Assembly (NCBI RefSeq): GCF_900167415.1
Contig: NZ_FUWU01000033.1
Location: forward strand, 1 to 35,873
Direction: 5' to 3'
DNA length: 35,873 nt
Source of the DNA: Fibrobacter intestinalis
Lineage (GTDB): Bacteria > Fibrobacterota > Fibrobacteria > Fibrobacterales > Fibrobacteraceae
Part shown: piece after piece, positions 7,449 to 16,987 of the stretch
Position numbering within the stretch: position 1 is the stretch's first letter
How the letters are laid out: every line of letters begins with the position of its first letter
Program-made: the position numbers and the translations under genes
Notes under the pieces: generated by a model
The model's database searches: none
Seen by the model: the letters and a program-made list of their open reading frames with translations, nothing else
Told to the model about the DNA's origin: nothing

Positions 7449-7614
7449 CAATCATTTACTAAAAATAAATTCAACAATAACATTTTCCATTCATCTTTAT
7501 TTTGTGCGCCTCATCATTCCGTGCGGTAAATAGGGAAATTTCGCCCTTTTTTGTAACTAAAGTTTTTCTAATTTAACACCGCCTTAATAAAACCTCAAAA
7601 GCAAAGAAAAACGA

Positions 7615-9003
7615 ATGAATCGAACCGTAAAATTACTAATCCTTTCAAGCGCGGTCATAGCCATGCCCGTGTTTGCAAAGTCGGCTTATACGCGTGACGA
7701 TGCTGTCCGGATTGCTTTGGAAAATTCTCCCGACATTAAAACCGCCGTGCAGAATTTAGAATCAGCAGAATCCCAAGTAACGGCGGCATACGGCAACGCC
7801 CTTCCCACAGTCGATTTGAGCGCCACTTATGCGCGCACATTCGGCCTAGACGATGTGGAAAAAAATTCCGCCATCAGCAATATGCTTGACGATGCCGCTA
7901 CAAAAAATGAAAAATTGCTAGCCGGCATTCTCGATAATTACTCCTATGCGCTTGCGGCTATGGGTGGATACCGTTGGGGAACCCAAATCGGCATTACAGC
8001 GACGCAAGTCCTCTATGCACAGGGAAAAGTTTCGGCAGGAACCCGAATCGCTAAAGCTTACAAGCGAGTAAACGAGCTTAACTTGGAAACTGCGAAACAA
8101 GACGTGCGCTACAATGTCGAAGTCGCTTTTGACGAACTCATCTATCTGGATTCGGCCATCGTCATTTTGCAATCGACCATCGATCAGCTCCAAGAAAACT
8201 TGGATTACGTCACGCAAGCCGTCCAAAGCGGACTCGCCACCGAACTGGATCTGATCCGGGTCCAGATTTCCATGGACGAACTTCGTACGAACCTGCAAAA
8301 AACGCAAAAGAACCGCGTCGTCGCTCGCAACGCCCTGCTGAACACGATGGGACTTCCTTGGGATGCCGAAGCGGAATTTCAGGGTGATTTGCGCGACCCG
8401 AAAAACGGATTTGCCGCACCGGACACCGTGATGAGCAATGTGCGGCAACGGCGCCGGGAATTGGCGCAGTTGGACGAAAGTGCCAAAATGTACGAAGAAA
8501 ATATCGATATTGAACAAGGCGGATACAAGCCGACCCTTGTTCTCGGGGGGTCTATCACCTATCAGGATGGGCAGAACGACTTTTTCAAATGGTCCGCACC
8601 CGACTGGGATAAAAACATTTCAAAAAAGATTTATTTGAATTTTTCGATGAACCTCTTTAACGGCATGCAAACCCGAGAAGCCGTCGTCCAAGCGAAAACG
8701 GATCTGCGCAAAACGCAAATTCAAAAGGAATCCGCGGAACGCGGGATTCAGCTGGAAATGGAATCGGCAAAGAATACGCTGGAAGACGCCCAAAACCAGA
8801 TTGAAATCCAGCAGCGTCGCGTCGATCTCGCACAAAAAAATCTGGATATGACCGAAGCGGCATACAAAGCTGGCCGCGAAACTCAGCTAAACTTTTTGGA
8901 CGCAAACATGAGTCTCAAAAACGCTCGTTTGGATTATCTTTCCGCGATCGTTGATTGGAACAAGGCTTACAACGCCATGCTCAAAGCCACCGGAGAATAT
9001 TAG
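7615..9003 (+). CDS. TolC-family outer-membrane efflux protein
   Basis: The 462-aa protein has a signal peptide (cleavage near FAKSA, about residue 22) and two tandem outer-membrane efflux protein repeats of long coiled-coil helices with Gln/Glu/Ala-rich heptads, the second ending near residue 460. It includes typical phrases such as SGLATELDLIRVQ and AYKAGRETQLNFLDAN. It should form the trimeric exit duct of the tripartite pump whose other parts follow: the adaptor starts 12 bases after its stop and the RND pump comes next. No regulator gene is adjacent. Confidence 0.92.
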   Translation: MNRTVKLLILSSAVIAMPVFAKSAYTRDDAVRIALENSPDIKTAVQNLESAESQVTAAYGNALPTVDLSATYARTFGLDDVEKNSAISNMLDDAATKNEKLLAGILDNYSYALAAMGGYRWGTQIGITATQVLYAQGKVSAGTRIAKAYKRVNELNLETAKQDVRYNVEVAFDELIYLDSAIVILQSTIDQLQENLDYVTQAVQSGLATELDLIRVQISMDELRTNLQKTQKNRVVARNALLNTMGLPWDAEAEFQGDLRDPKNGFAAPDTVMSNVRQRRRELAQLDESAKMYEENIDIEQGGYKPTLVLGGSITYQDGQNDFFKWSAPDWDKNISKKIYLNFSMNLFNGMQTREAVVQAKTDLRKTQIQKESAERGIQLEMESAKNTLEDAQNQIEIQQRRVDLAQKNLDMTEAAYKAGRETQLNFLDANMSLKNARLDYLSAIVDWNKAYNAMLKATGEY

Positions 9004-9014
9004 GAGAGTATTCT

Positions 9015-10058
9015 ATGAAGCAGATTGTCAATAAAAAATGGATTGCCACAACCGCACTCGCCATGCTCCTCGCCGCCTGCGGAGAAAAGGAAGAAGCCAA
9101 GCAGGCAGCACCGACCATTGAAGAAATCCAGGCGCAAAAAGGCAAACCGGTTCGCATTGTCACAGCAGCAAATGAAACCCTCGCCGATTTTAGAGAGTTC
9201 AACGGCACTGTCGAAGGCTCCAACCAGACCGACGCCATTGCCAAAATGTCGGACCCGATTGCCAAAATCAACGTGCAAGTAGGATCTAGCGTTCAAAAAG
9301 ATCAGGTTCTTGCCGAATACGTCTTTACGGGCGACAACTCCAGCTATCAACAGGCCGAAGCCCAAGTAAAACTGATGGAAAAATCCCTGGAACGCATGAA
9401 AGAAGTGCAAGCCAAAGGTGGAATTTCCCAACAGGATATCGACAACACGGAAACGCAACTGAGCATTGCCAAGATGCAGCTGGAACAAGCTCGCCGCGCC
9501 ACTCTCGTTTTGGCTCCGGCAGCAGGAACTGTGACAGATGTACGCTTCAAAGTCGGTGAGGTTCCCAGCGTTGGATCGGCACTGTTCACCATTGCCAAGC
9601 TGGATCAAGTGATTTTGAAACTCAACGTCACCACTCAGGACATCGGACTTTTCAAGAAAGGGGCCGAAGCAACCATCAACTTAAACGGAGAAACGCTGAA
9701 GGGTCGCGTCAGCATGATTCCGCTCGCCGCCGACACCAAGACGCGATTCTTCCCGGTGGAAATCACATTCCCGAACAAAGGCCGCAAGCTCTTGCCCGGC
9801 ATGTATCTCAAAGCCAAAATCCATGCACGCGACGTGAAGGGTGTCAGCATTCCGAACGATGCTGTAGTCTATAAAGACGGCGTAAACTTCGCCTGGATTG
9901 TAGATGAAAACGGAAAAGCCAAGCGGAAAATTGTCCGTTTAGGAATTGTCGGCAATGATTTTACGCAGATACTTTCGGGCATTGAACTGAACGATAAGGT
10001 GATTACCGAAGGCGTTTCCAAAATGAACGACGGCGATAAAGTGCTTATTCTGGAATAA
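9015..10058 (+). CDS. RND efflux periplasmic adaptor (membrane fusion protein), lipoprotein
   Basis: ATG 9015 has AGGAG at 9002-9006 and opens a lipoprotein signal peptide with lipobox LLAAC (Cys22), so the adaptor is anchored in the inner membrane facing the periplasm. The 347-aa protein shows the HlyD/AcrA order: lipoyl half (about 65-105), a short alpha-hairpin (about 110-150), second lipoyl half (LAPAAGTVTDVRFKVGE), beta-barrel and membrane-proximal domain (DKVITEGVSKMNDGDKVLIL). A start at 8955, inside tolC, is rejected because it would bury the signal peptide. It links the duct gene upstream with the pump gene 21 bases downstream. Confidence 0.92.
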   Translation: MKQIVNKKWIATTALAMLLAACGEKEEAKQAAPTIEEIQAQKGKPVRIVTAANETLADFREFNGTVEGSNQTDAIAKMSDPIAKINVQVGSSVQKDQVLAEYVFTGDNSSYQQAEAQVKLMEKSLERMKEVQAKGGISQQDIDNTETQLSIAKMQLEQARRATLVLAPAAGTVTDVRFKVGEVPSVGSALFTIAKLDQVILKLNVTTQDIGLFKKGAEATINLNGETLKGRVSMIPLAADTKTRFFPVEITFPNKGRKLLPGMYLKAKIHARDVKGVSIPNDAVVYKDGVNFAWIVDENGKAKRKIVRLGIVGNDFTQILSGIELNDKVITEGVSKMNDGDKVLILE

Positions 10059-10079
10059 GCGGCGATTGGAGAATTTTGC

Positions 10080-13000
10080 ATGATTAAGGCAAGTATCTAT
10101 AAACCTATTACCATGTTGATGGTCATTTTGACCGTCGTTGTGTTCGGTATTTATACCTATTCAATGATGCCTGTCAACATGTTGCCGGACTTTGAAGTGC
10201 CGGTAGTAACGGCAATGGTCCGATATACAGGAGCCAGCCCAGAAGAATTGGAATCCACCGTCATCAAACCGATTGAAGACGAAGTGGAACTCATCGACGG
10301 TATCGACTACGTCAAAGCCTATGGCCGAGAACATTATGCCATTTTCGTCATTATGTTCGAAATGGGCGTGGACGTGGACGTAGCGGCTGCCGACGTGCGC
10401 GATAAAATCAGCCAGGCTTCGGCGGATTTCCCGGATGCCGTGGAAGAGCCGATTATTTCCAAAGTGGACATTAACGCCAGTGCCATTATGAACTTCGCTT
10501 TTACAGGTCCGGTTTCTTCAACGGAACTGCGACAAAAAGCAGAAGACGAAATCAAACCGCTCCTGACGGCGACTTCGGGCGTGGCTAGCGTGGATCTTTT
10601 CGGAGGAACAATCCGGCAAATCGCTGTAGAACTCCGCAAAGACGACATGCTTTCCCGCAATGTGGATCCGACAACCGTCATGGGCATCTTGCAAGCGGCA
10701 AACTTGAATTATCCGGCAGGCGATATTCGTGGCGTCCGAAAGAACACCGGTTCTAGAACCACAGGTAAATTCACCAGCCTAGAAGAAATCCGCCAGATGG
10801 ACATTCCCACCTCGACGGGTGTCATCAAATTGGGAGATATTGCAACGGTCAAAGACACCATCGAAGATATCACCTCTTACTCCCGCTATAACGGCGAAAA
10901 CTCCATCGGATTCGATGTTAAAAAGAGAAGCGACGCAAGCGTCGTGGCTGTAGCGAACAACGTGCTGCGCAAAGTAGATCAAATCAACGCCTCTCTTCCC
11001 GATGGTTATAAGCTGACACTCGTGTACAACCAAGCGGAAAAAGTACAGGAATCGCTTGACAACGTGATTAACAATATCATGATTGCTATTGTCCTCACAG
11101 CCGTGATTTTGCTACTCTTCCTCGGCAAGTTCTCCACGATGTTCATTGCTGCTGTGACCATGCCGATTTCGGTTGTCGGTGCGTTTACGCTGATGTATTT
11201 CGCGGGCTTCTCGATCAACTTGATGACGTTGATGGCACTTTCGAGTGCGGTGGGTCTGCTTGTGACCAACTCCATCGTCGTTCTGGAAAATATCGCTACA
11301 AAACTTGAACAAGGGCTTGATCCCAAAGAAGCTGCCTATAAGGGCACCAGCGAAATCATGGTCGCTATCATGGCTTCGACTCTGACCAATGTTTGCGTGT
11401 TTGTGCCGATTGCCTTTATGAAATCCATTGCCGGTTCGTTCTTTAGGAACTACGGTTTAACGATGGTTTTTGCGACGGTCGTTTCGCTCCTCTTGACCTT
11501 TACCCTGACGCCTTTGATGGCCGCTTATCTCTTTAAAGGAAAGAAGAAAAACGCCGACGGCACAATTGTGGAAGAAAAGCCTTCGATTATCACCCGGGCT
11601 TTCAGCATCTTCCCGCTCATCATCGACAAATTGCGCAAAATCTATCTGAAAACCCTATCCTTCGCCCTTTCCATTCCCGGCGTGATATTCCAGACCTTTG
11701 TTCTGATCGGTTTAATTTACGGAACATTCCTGCTGGTCACAAAGTTCATGTCAGTAGAACTTATGCCCAAAAGCGATGAAGGCGTCATCAAAATCACCTT
11801 GGAAATGCCCTCTGGCACCAATGTGGAAACGATGGACAGCATTACTCGAGTTATCGAAAGCCGCATTCAGGGTATTCCCGAACTCGAACGCTATTCCGCG
11901 ACCGTCGGCGGCGAATCCGGCATGACCAGCGTGAACCAGGCGACAATGCGTCTTACCCTCATCGACAAGGAAGAAGGCCGTATTCGAAATACGGACGACA
12001 TCATTGACTCCCTGCGCGGAGTTCTTGCGGACATTCCCGATTTGTATATCGCCATCAAGAGTTCTTCGGCAACGGAAATGGGCGGTAACCAATCCGGTGA
12101 CGTAACATTCCAGGTTCGCGGACTGAATGGCGATTCCGTAGTGAAAGCGTCCGAAATTGCGACGGAATATGTTAAATCCATCAAAGGCGTTACGGAAGTA
12201 AAATCTTCCTATGAAGCGGGAAAATCCGAAATCGCCTTTATCCCGAATCGCTCGGCACTGGCGGATTATGGAATGGCAATGCAATCAGCTTCTTTGGCCG
12301 CATACATTTATGTGAGCGGTTTGGAAGTCAGCCAATATACGGAAGACGGCGAAGAATACGACATCTATCTGCGTCTGCAAGAAAGCGACCGCGATTCCCG
12401 TCAAAAACTTTTGGACTTGCCGATTCTCACCTCCAAAGGCTACGTGCCGATGACGACGCTCTTCGATACGGAAAACTCGCAAGCTCCAACACAAATTATG
12501 CGCCAATATAAAAAGCGTCAAGTGGAAATCAGCATGAACCTGTTGCCAGGATATACATCCGGACAAATTATGAGCGAGGTGATGAAAGCGTCTAAAGATT
12601 GGGAAGGTATTCCGCAAGACATCGAATTCTCATTCGGCGGCAACGCGGATATGCAAAATGACATGGTGCAGGAATTTACCGTCGCCATCATCATGGCTAT
12701 CCTCTTGACCTACATCCTTCTGGTCGCACTGCTAGAATCCTTCGCACAGCCGTTTGTCATTCTGACCACAATCCCGATGGGTGCTATCGGTGTCGTTCTC
12801 GCTCTGGTTTTGACGGGATTCCCGCTTTCTATGATTGCATTTATGGCCATCGTTATGCTGATCGGCGTGGTGGTGAACAACGCCATTCTATTGCTGGACT
12901 CCGCAAACGCCAACCTACGCTCTGGAAAAATGGGACGTCGCTCCGCAATTATCACCGCAGGAAAAGAAAAATTCCAAGCGATTATGTTGGCTTCAGCGGC

Positions 13001-13217
13001 TTCCGTTATTGCCCAAATGCCGCTTGCTTTGGCCATCGGCGGCGATATTGCGACATCCACTCAACCGATGGGCGTGGCAAGTGTCGGCGGTTTGATTATT
13101 TCGGCAATTCTTACGATGTATCTAGTGCCCACATTCTTCTGGCTGCCGAATGCCATTTTCAGTAAGGCAAAAGGAAAGGTCGCACAAATCAAAGCGAAAC
13201 GCTCTCAAAAAGCTTAA
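10080..13217 (+). CDS. RND-family efflux pump (HAE1/AcrB-like) without canonical proton-relay residues
   Basis: The 1045-aa protein has the AcrB plan: TM1, periplasmic domain (YTGASPEELE), TM2-6, a second TM7, second periplasmic domain, TM8-12. It should be the inner-membrane pump of this operon. Oddly, the relay residues known from E. coli AcrB are changed: the TM4 Asp407-Asp408 position reads T396-N397 (GLLVTNSIVVLENI), Lys940 reads N933 (GVVVNNAILLLD), and Arg971 aligns with Q966. It is otherwise full length and intact, so it is probably functional with different coupling, not a pseudogene. The alignment is by eye. A strong terminator follows. Confidence 0.92.
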   Translation: MIKASIYKPITMLMVILTVVVFGIYTYSMMPVNMLPDFEVPVVTAMVRYTGASPEELESTVIKPIEDEVELIDGIDYVKAYGREHYAIFVIMFEMGVDVDVAAADVRDKISQASADFPDAVEEPIISKVDINASAIMNFAFTGPVSSTELRQKAEDEIKPLLTATSGVASVDLFGGTIRQIAVELRKDDMLSRNVDPTTVMGILQAANLNYPAGDIRGVRKNTGSRTTGKFTSLEEIRQMDIPTSTGVIKLGDIATVKDTIEDITSYSRYNGENSIGFDVKKRSDASVVAVANNVLRKVDQINASLPDGYKLTLVYNQAEKVQESLDNVINNIMIAIVLTAVILLLFLGKFSTMFIAAVTMPISVVGAFTLMYFAGFSINLMTLMALSSAVGLLVTNSIVVLENIATKLEQGLDPKEAAYKGTSEIMVAIMASTLTNVCVFVPIAFMKSIAGSFFRNYGLTMVFATVVSLLLTFTLTPLMAAYLFKGKKKNADGTIVEEKPSIITRAFSIFPLIIDKLRKIYLKTLSFALSIPGVIFQTFVLIGLIYGTFLLVTKFMSVELMPKSDEGVIKITLEMPSGTNVETMDSITRVIESRIQGIPELERYSATVGGESGMTSVNQATMRLTLIDKEEGRIRNTDDIIDSLRGVLADIPDLYIAIKSSSATEMGGNQSGDVTFQVRGLNGDSVVKASEIATEYVKSIKGVTEVKSSYEAGKSEIAFIPNRSALADYGMAMQSASLAAYIYVSGLEVSQYTEDGEEYDIYLRLQESDRDSRQKLLDLPILTSKGYVPMTTLFDTENSQAPTQIMRQYKKRQVEISMNLLPGYTSGQIMSEVMKASKDWEGIPQDIEFSFGGNADMQNDMVQEFTVAIIMAILLTYILLVALLESFAQPFVILTTIPMGAIGVVLALVLTGFPLSMIAFMAIVMLIGVVVNNAILLLDSANANLRSGKMGRRSAIITAGKEKFQAIMLASAASVIAQMPLALAIGGDIATSTQPMGVASVGGLIISAILTMYLVPTFFWLPNAIFSKAKGKVAQIKAKRSQKA

Positions 13218-13231
13218 CATAGATTCAAGCG

Positions 13232-13265
13232 AAAACGGCGGTTCAAAAAGAACCGCCGTTTTTTA
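13232..13265 (+). terminator. Strong Rho-independent terminator, usable in both directions
   Basis: AAAACGGCGGTTC (13232-13244) and GAACCGCCGTTTT (13250-13262) form a 13-bp stem with an AAAAA loop and a T-run continuing to 13264. It ends the efflux operon and, read on the minus strand, the convergent deacetylase-like gene. Confidence 0.92.
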
Positions 13266-13279
13266 TTTGCAAAAAAATT

Positions 13280-13987
13280 TCAAAGCTGCGAACGATAATA
13301 AACCTGCTCACGCTTAACGCCAGCAAAACGGATTAAATTCAAAATGCGTTTTTCCCCTAGCGTTTCAAAATCTACAGGATGAAAAACCAGCCGGGGGACA
13401 CCGGAAAAATTTTGCAAAACAAAACAAGAACCTCTTTGCGCCACTTGAAGCGAAAGACGAGGCAAACCCGCAAAACTAAGCGCAGGCGAAAAAAATTTTC
13501 GTCCTTTTGCATAAATGAAGAAGCGGTCTTCAAAAAAATCAAATTGCGCCAGAACCTGCTTTCGCAAATAAGCATTGCCATACCATGTTGGAGGCACAAA
13601 TCCCCGTGGGCATTGAAACCCCAGCGAATTCCAAAAATCTATCGCACGCGACAAAAGCTGTAAGGAATCTTCTTCGCCCAAGCCGGCAAATTCCGCTTCG
13701 CCTTGCGTCAGCTGCATTGCCCGACGCCCCCAAAACGTTCTTTCCCCATCATCCTTTGCCAAATGACTGGCCCCGTGCAAAAGCAATTCAAAATTTTCCG
13801 CAGAAAGTTTTTCTATTTCCCGCTTAAAAAAATCCACTTCCGCAGCGGACGCTCCATCCACATCGGGAATTACCGCCACCGTTATCGGATTCTTTGCCAT
13901 TTGAGCAATCCATCGGATTTGTTGCGCGGCCTGGCCCGCATTTTTTACCGAGAAGTCATGGTAGCAAAGAATAAATTGTCGTTCCAT
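13280..13987 (-). CDS. DUF2334/NodB-like polysaccharide deacetylase-family protein
   Basis: The 235-aa product opens with FILCYHDFS (Asp11) and has LLLHGASH with His71 and His75, the Asp and HxxxH metal-binding pattern of the NodB/DUF2334 deacetylase fold. VAVIPD at 37-42 and PPTWYGN further on also fit. No signal peptide is seen, so a cytoplasmic role on a sugar or cell-envelope precursor is likely, with substrate unknown. I chose ATG 13987 (MERQF); the frame stays open to 14086, but that would overlap the divergent gph start. Upstream Shine-Dalgarno is weak. Confidence 0.75.
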   Translation of the reverse strand: MERQFILCYHDFSVKNAGQAAQQIRWIAQMAKNPITVAVIPDVDGASAAEVDFFKREIEKLSAENFELLLHGASHLAKDDGERTFWGRRAMQLTQGEAEFAGLGEEDSLQLLSRAIDFWNSLGFQCPRGFVPPTWYGNAYLRKQVLAQFDFFEDRFFIYAKGRKFFSPALSFAGLPRLSLQVAQRGSCFVLQNFSGVPRLVFHPVDFETLGEKRILNLIRFAGVKREQVYYRSQL

Positions 13988-14023
13988 AAAAATCAAGATA
14001 AAAAATGTTCTCCGGGGAATTGC

Positions 14024-14031
14024 TAAATTTG
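14024..14031 (+). promoter_or_regulatory. FCB-type -7 promoter element before gph
   Basis: TAAATTTG fits TAnnTTTG, the -7 element of Bacteroidetes-type promoters. It ends six bases before the gph ATG, which would put the transcription start at or next to that ATG and give a leaderless or nearly leaderless mRNA. There is no Shine-Dalgarno before this ATG, which agrees. Confidence 0.4.
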
Positions 14032-14036
14032 CAACG

Positions 14037-14675
14037 ATGAAAAAGAAATTGCTGTACATTTTTGATATGGACGGAACTCTGTTCAATACTCTCGGCGATT
14101 TAAGCGCTGCGGTGAATTACGCGCTCTCTGCATTCGGACTGAAAAAACTTTCCACCGAAAAAATCAAAAGCTACATCGGCAACGGCTCTTTAAAACTGAT
14201 CGAGCGTTCTTTGGAAGGCGCGCAAGTTCCCCTTGACGCTGTGCACAAGTGCTATTCCGAATTTTACGCCCAGCATTGCCGAGAACACACGGAACCCTAT
14301 CCCGGAGTTATCGATTTTCTAAAGAACTTTCCCGCGAAAAAAGCGCTGGTGACAAACAAGCCTCACATTCCCGGAAAAGAACTGCTCAAATTATTCGACA
14401 TCGATTCCTGCTTTGAAGCCTGTGCATTTGGCGACGAAGAAACCGCGCGAAAACCTTCTGCAGAGCCGTTTTTAAAAATTTTACAGCTTACCCGCACCGC
14501 TCCCCAAGACGCCGTAATGGTCGGCGACGACGCCCCCGATATTCTTGGTGCCCGAAACGCCGGCATTGACAGCGTATTCATCGAAAACGGTTTTGGCAAG
14601 CGCGAAAGTTTCGCCCCCGTAGAACCGACGTATTCCATTCCTCATTTTGCCGACCTCAAAAATTTAAAATTCTGA
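14037..14675 (+). CDS. gph: HAD phosphatase, phosphoglycolate phosphatase-like
   Basis: The 212-aa protein begins with the HAD motif I, FDMDGTL (nucleophile Asp10, acid Asp12), has a helical cap (about 16-85), motif II/III region VTNKPH with Lys, and motif IV GDDAPDILGARNAG. This is the Gph/PGP class that removes phosphate from 2-phosphoglycolate or related small phosphates. It is the first gene of the long rightward series, three bases from miaB. Family is certain; the exact substrate is not. Confidence 0.85.
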   Translation: MKKKLLYIFDMDGTLFNTLGDLSAAVNYALSAFGLKKLSTEKIKSYIGNGSLKLIERSLEGAQVPLDAVHKCYSEFYAQHCREHTEPYPGVIDFLKNFPAKKALVTNKPHIPGKELLKLFDIDSCFEACAFGDEETARKPSAEPFLKILQLTRTAPQDAVMVGDDAPDILGARNAGIDSVFIENGFGKRESFAPVEPTYSIPHFADLKNLKF

Positions 14676-14678
14676 AAT

Positions 14679-15998
14679 ATGCCGACCCACTACCTAATAG
14701 ATACTTACGGTTGTCAAATGAACGAGTACGACTCGGCCCTCATCGCGTCTTTGCTCGAAAAAAACGGATGCGTTCCGACCGAAGATCCCGAAGAAGCCGA
14801 ATTGTTCTTTTTCAATACCTGTTCCGTTCGCGAAAAAGCGGAAGAGAGCGCCAAAGCCCGAATTTCAAAAATGAAATTCTATAAAAAACGCCGTCCCTGG
14901 ATAAAATTCATCGTGACCGGCTGTATGGCGGAACATTTGGGAGTCCGGCTAATGGAACAAGTGGATTGCGTCGATTATGTAATTGGCCCGGACAAGTACA
15001 ATCAAATTCCGGCTCTCCTGTTTCCGCGTCCTCTGGCGGTGAATAAAAAGACACTCCTTCGGCGGGTCGTTACCGGTTTTGAATATTCCGAAAACTATCT
15101 GGGCGAATACGCCAAATTGTCCCACCCATTTTCTTCTTATGTGACCATCCAGCGCGGATGCAATTTCCGGTGCAGCTACTGCATAGTCCCCTTCGTCCGC
15201 GGGCGAGAAAAATACCGTGCAGCAAGCGATGTCATTCGCGAGGTGGAAGCCGCCCGGGATAACGGCATTTCCGAAATCTGCTTGCTAGGGCAAACCGTAA
15301 ACGCCTACCGGGAAAACGGAATGGATTTTGCCGATTTGCTTATCAAAATTTCCGAAATCCAAGGAATTCGCCGCATCCGCTTTATGAGTCCGCATCCACG
15401 CTTTTACACCGAAAAGCTCATCGACGTTCTGCAAAGCGTTCCGCAAATCTGCCCGCACGCCCACATTCCCATCCAAAGCGGCAGCGACACAATGCTCCAA
15501 AAAATGCGACGCCGTTACACCGTTGATGAATTTATGCGAATCCTTGAAAAATTCCGAGGGAACAATCCCTTGTACGGACTGACAACGGATGTCATTGCAG
15601 GATTTGTCGGAGAAACCGAAGAAGATTTTAAAGCGACTCTCGACGCATTTCAAGAGGCCCAGTTCGACGCCGCATTCATGTTCATCTACAGTCCCCGCGA
15701 AGGAACCGACAGTGCCAAAGAAGCGGAAAGCTTAACCGAAGAGCAAAAACAGGAACGGCTCGCGCGACTCGTGGAGCTGCAGAACGCAATTACATTGAAA
15801 CGCAATCAGCAAATGATCGGACGGACCGAAGAAATCCTTGTCGAAGGGCCGTCTTCCAAGAATCCCAACGAATGGGTTGGCAAAACGGGCAGTTTCAAAA
15901 AAGTGGTTTTCGCCTCGGAAAATGTCAAGCCCGGCGATTACGTCCAATGCCACATCGACGACATCCGCGGTTGGACTTTGCGAGGAACCGTCGTCTAG
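14679..15998 (+). CDS. miaB: tRNA-2-methylthio-N6-dimethylallyladenosine synthase
   Basis: MiaB methylthiolates i6A37 in tRNAs reading UNN codons, using two [4Fe-4S] clusters and SAM. The N-terminal UPF0004 domain has its three cysteines (TYGCQMNEYD Cys12, NTCSVREKAE, TGCMAEH), the radical-SAM motif is C161-x3-C165-x2-C168 in RGCNFRCSYCIVPF, and a C-terminal TRAM domain (about 372-435) is present. Length 439 aa is normal. It follows gph with three bases between them. Confidence 0.95.
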   Translation: MPTHYLIDTYGCQMNEYDSALIASLLEKNGCVPTEDPEEAELFFFNTCSVREKAEESAKARISKMKFYKKRRPWIKFIVTGCMAEHLGVRLMEQVDCVDYVIGPDKYNQIPALLFPRPLAVNKKTLLRRVVTGFEYSENYLGEYAKLSHPFSSYVTIQRGCNFRCSYCIVPFVRGREKYRAASDVIREVEAARDNGISEICLLGQTVNAYRENGMDFADLLIKISEIQGIRRIRFMSPHPRFYTEKLIDVLQSVPQICPHAHIPIQSGSDTMLQKMRRRYTVDEFMRILEKFRGNNPLYGLTTDVIAGFVGETEEDFKATLDAFQEAQFDAAFMFIYSPREGTDSAKEAESLTEEQKQERLARLVELQNAITLKRNQQMIGRTEEILVEGPSSKNPNEWVGKTGSFKKVVFASENVKPGDYVQCHIDDIRGWTLRGTVV

Positions 15999-16012
15999 AA
16001 ACAGGAAGCACC

Positions 16013-16930
16013 ATGAAATCTTTTCGTACTCTCATTCTTTTTTTTCTTGCCACCGAAACGATTTTAGCGGCAACATTGGAAAACGCCCAAAAAGCCTACG
16101 TTTCTGGAAACTGGAAAAGCGCCGCCGAATCGTTTGAATCCGTATGTCCTGCCCTCGACGCCTCCAAGCGTTCCGAATGCGCTTTATGGGGAGTGCTCGC
16201 CCGTTCGCAAATCGGCAACTCCAAAGATTTTTCCATTGCGAAAAAACGCCTGGACAGCCTGATTTTCGCGACTCCCGACACCCTTCCGGTCATCTCGGAT
16301 TTATACATGACGCGCGCCCAGTTTGAATTGTATTTAAAACGCAGCGACCTTTCCCAGAAAAGCCTCAAAACCGCTTTCGCTAAAGCGCAGCCCCATCAGA
16401 TTCCCGTCATTTACCAAGTTTGCCAAAGCCTTTACAAAGCGGCTCCAAACGATTCTGTTCTGAATTTGTGCGCAGAAATTGAAAAAAGAAAAACGAATCC
16501 CGCCGAAACATCTAGTTCCAGCGGTGCCGGTTCAAGCTCTTCCATTCTGCCGATTGCCGAATCTTCTAGTTCCGAAACGATCGGAGCGGCATCATCATCC
16601 AGTTTCTCTCCCGATTCCAGCGTTTTGTCCTCGGCAAGCGCTTTTGCGCTTTCATCTTCAGAAAGCGTTCCTTTGCCCACCAACGAAAAGTCCAGCAAGT
16701 TTTGGTCGCTTCAACTGGGCGCATTCGGCATCCGCTCCAATGCGGAAATGCTCGTCAATTCGCTACAGTCCAAAAAAATCGAAGCACGCATCGAAGAATC
16801 CCATTTTGACGACCGGACGCTCTTTCTGGTGCAGACCGGAAAATTTGAAACCCGAGAACAGGCCGTCGAATACGGCGAAAAGGTTCTTTTGCCCCAACAT
16901 TTGGAATATCAACCCGTAAAAAAACCATAA
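16013..16930 (+). CDS. Secreted SPOR-domain protein with serine-rich linker
   Basis: ATG 16013 (AGGAAG upstream) opens a signal peptide cleaved near residue 20. The 305-aa protein then has a helical TPR-like region (about 22-160), a serine-rich low-complexity linker (about 164-228, repeated SSSS) and a C-terminal SPOR domain (about 229-300, WSLQLGAFG and FLVQTGKF). SPOR domains bind denuded glycan strands of septal peptidoglycan, so a cell-wall or division role is likely. Serine-rich linkers are common in Fibrobacter surface proteins. An in-frame start at 15872 lies within miaB and is rejected. Confidence 0.85.
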   Translation: MKSFRTLILFFLATETILAATLENAQKAYVSGNWKSAAESFESVCPALDASKRSECALWGVLARSQIGNSKDFSIAKKRLDSLIFATPDTLPVISDLYMTRAQFELYLKRSDLSQKSLKTAFAKAQPHQIPVIYQVCQSLYKAAPNDSVLNLCAEIEKRKTNPAETSSSSGAGSSSSILPIAESSSSETIGAASSSSFSPDSSVLSSASAFALSSSESVPLPTNEKSSKFWSLQLGAFGIRSNAEMLVNSLQSKKIEARIEESHFDDRTLFLVQTGKFETREQAVEYGEKVLLPQHLEYQPVKKP

Positions 16931-16967
16931 TCTTTATTTTTCCTATTCAAAATTTGAAAAAGAGTTC

Positions 16968-16975
16968 TATATTTG
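16968..16975 (+). promoter_or_regulatory. FCB-type -7 promoter element before tRNA-Leu
   Basis: TATATTTG is a full match to the Bacteroidetes-type TAnnTTTG element, 12 bases before the mature tRNA 5' end, which is a sensible distance for a tRNA promoter. No clear -33 TTTG partner at 19-21 bases is seen. Confidence 0.45.
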
Positions 16976-16987
16976 TCTTTGCCCCTA

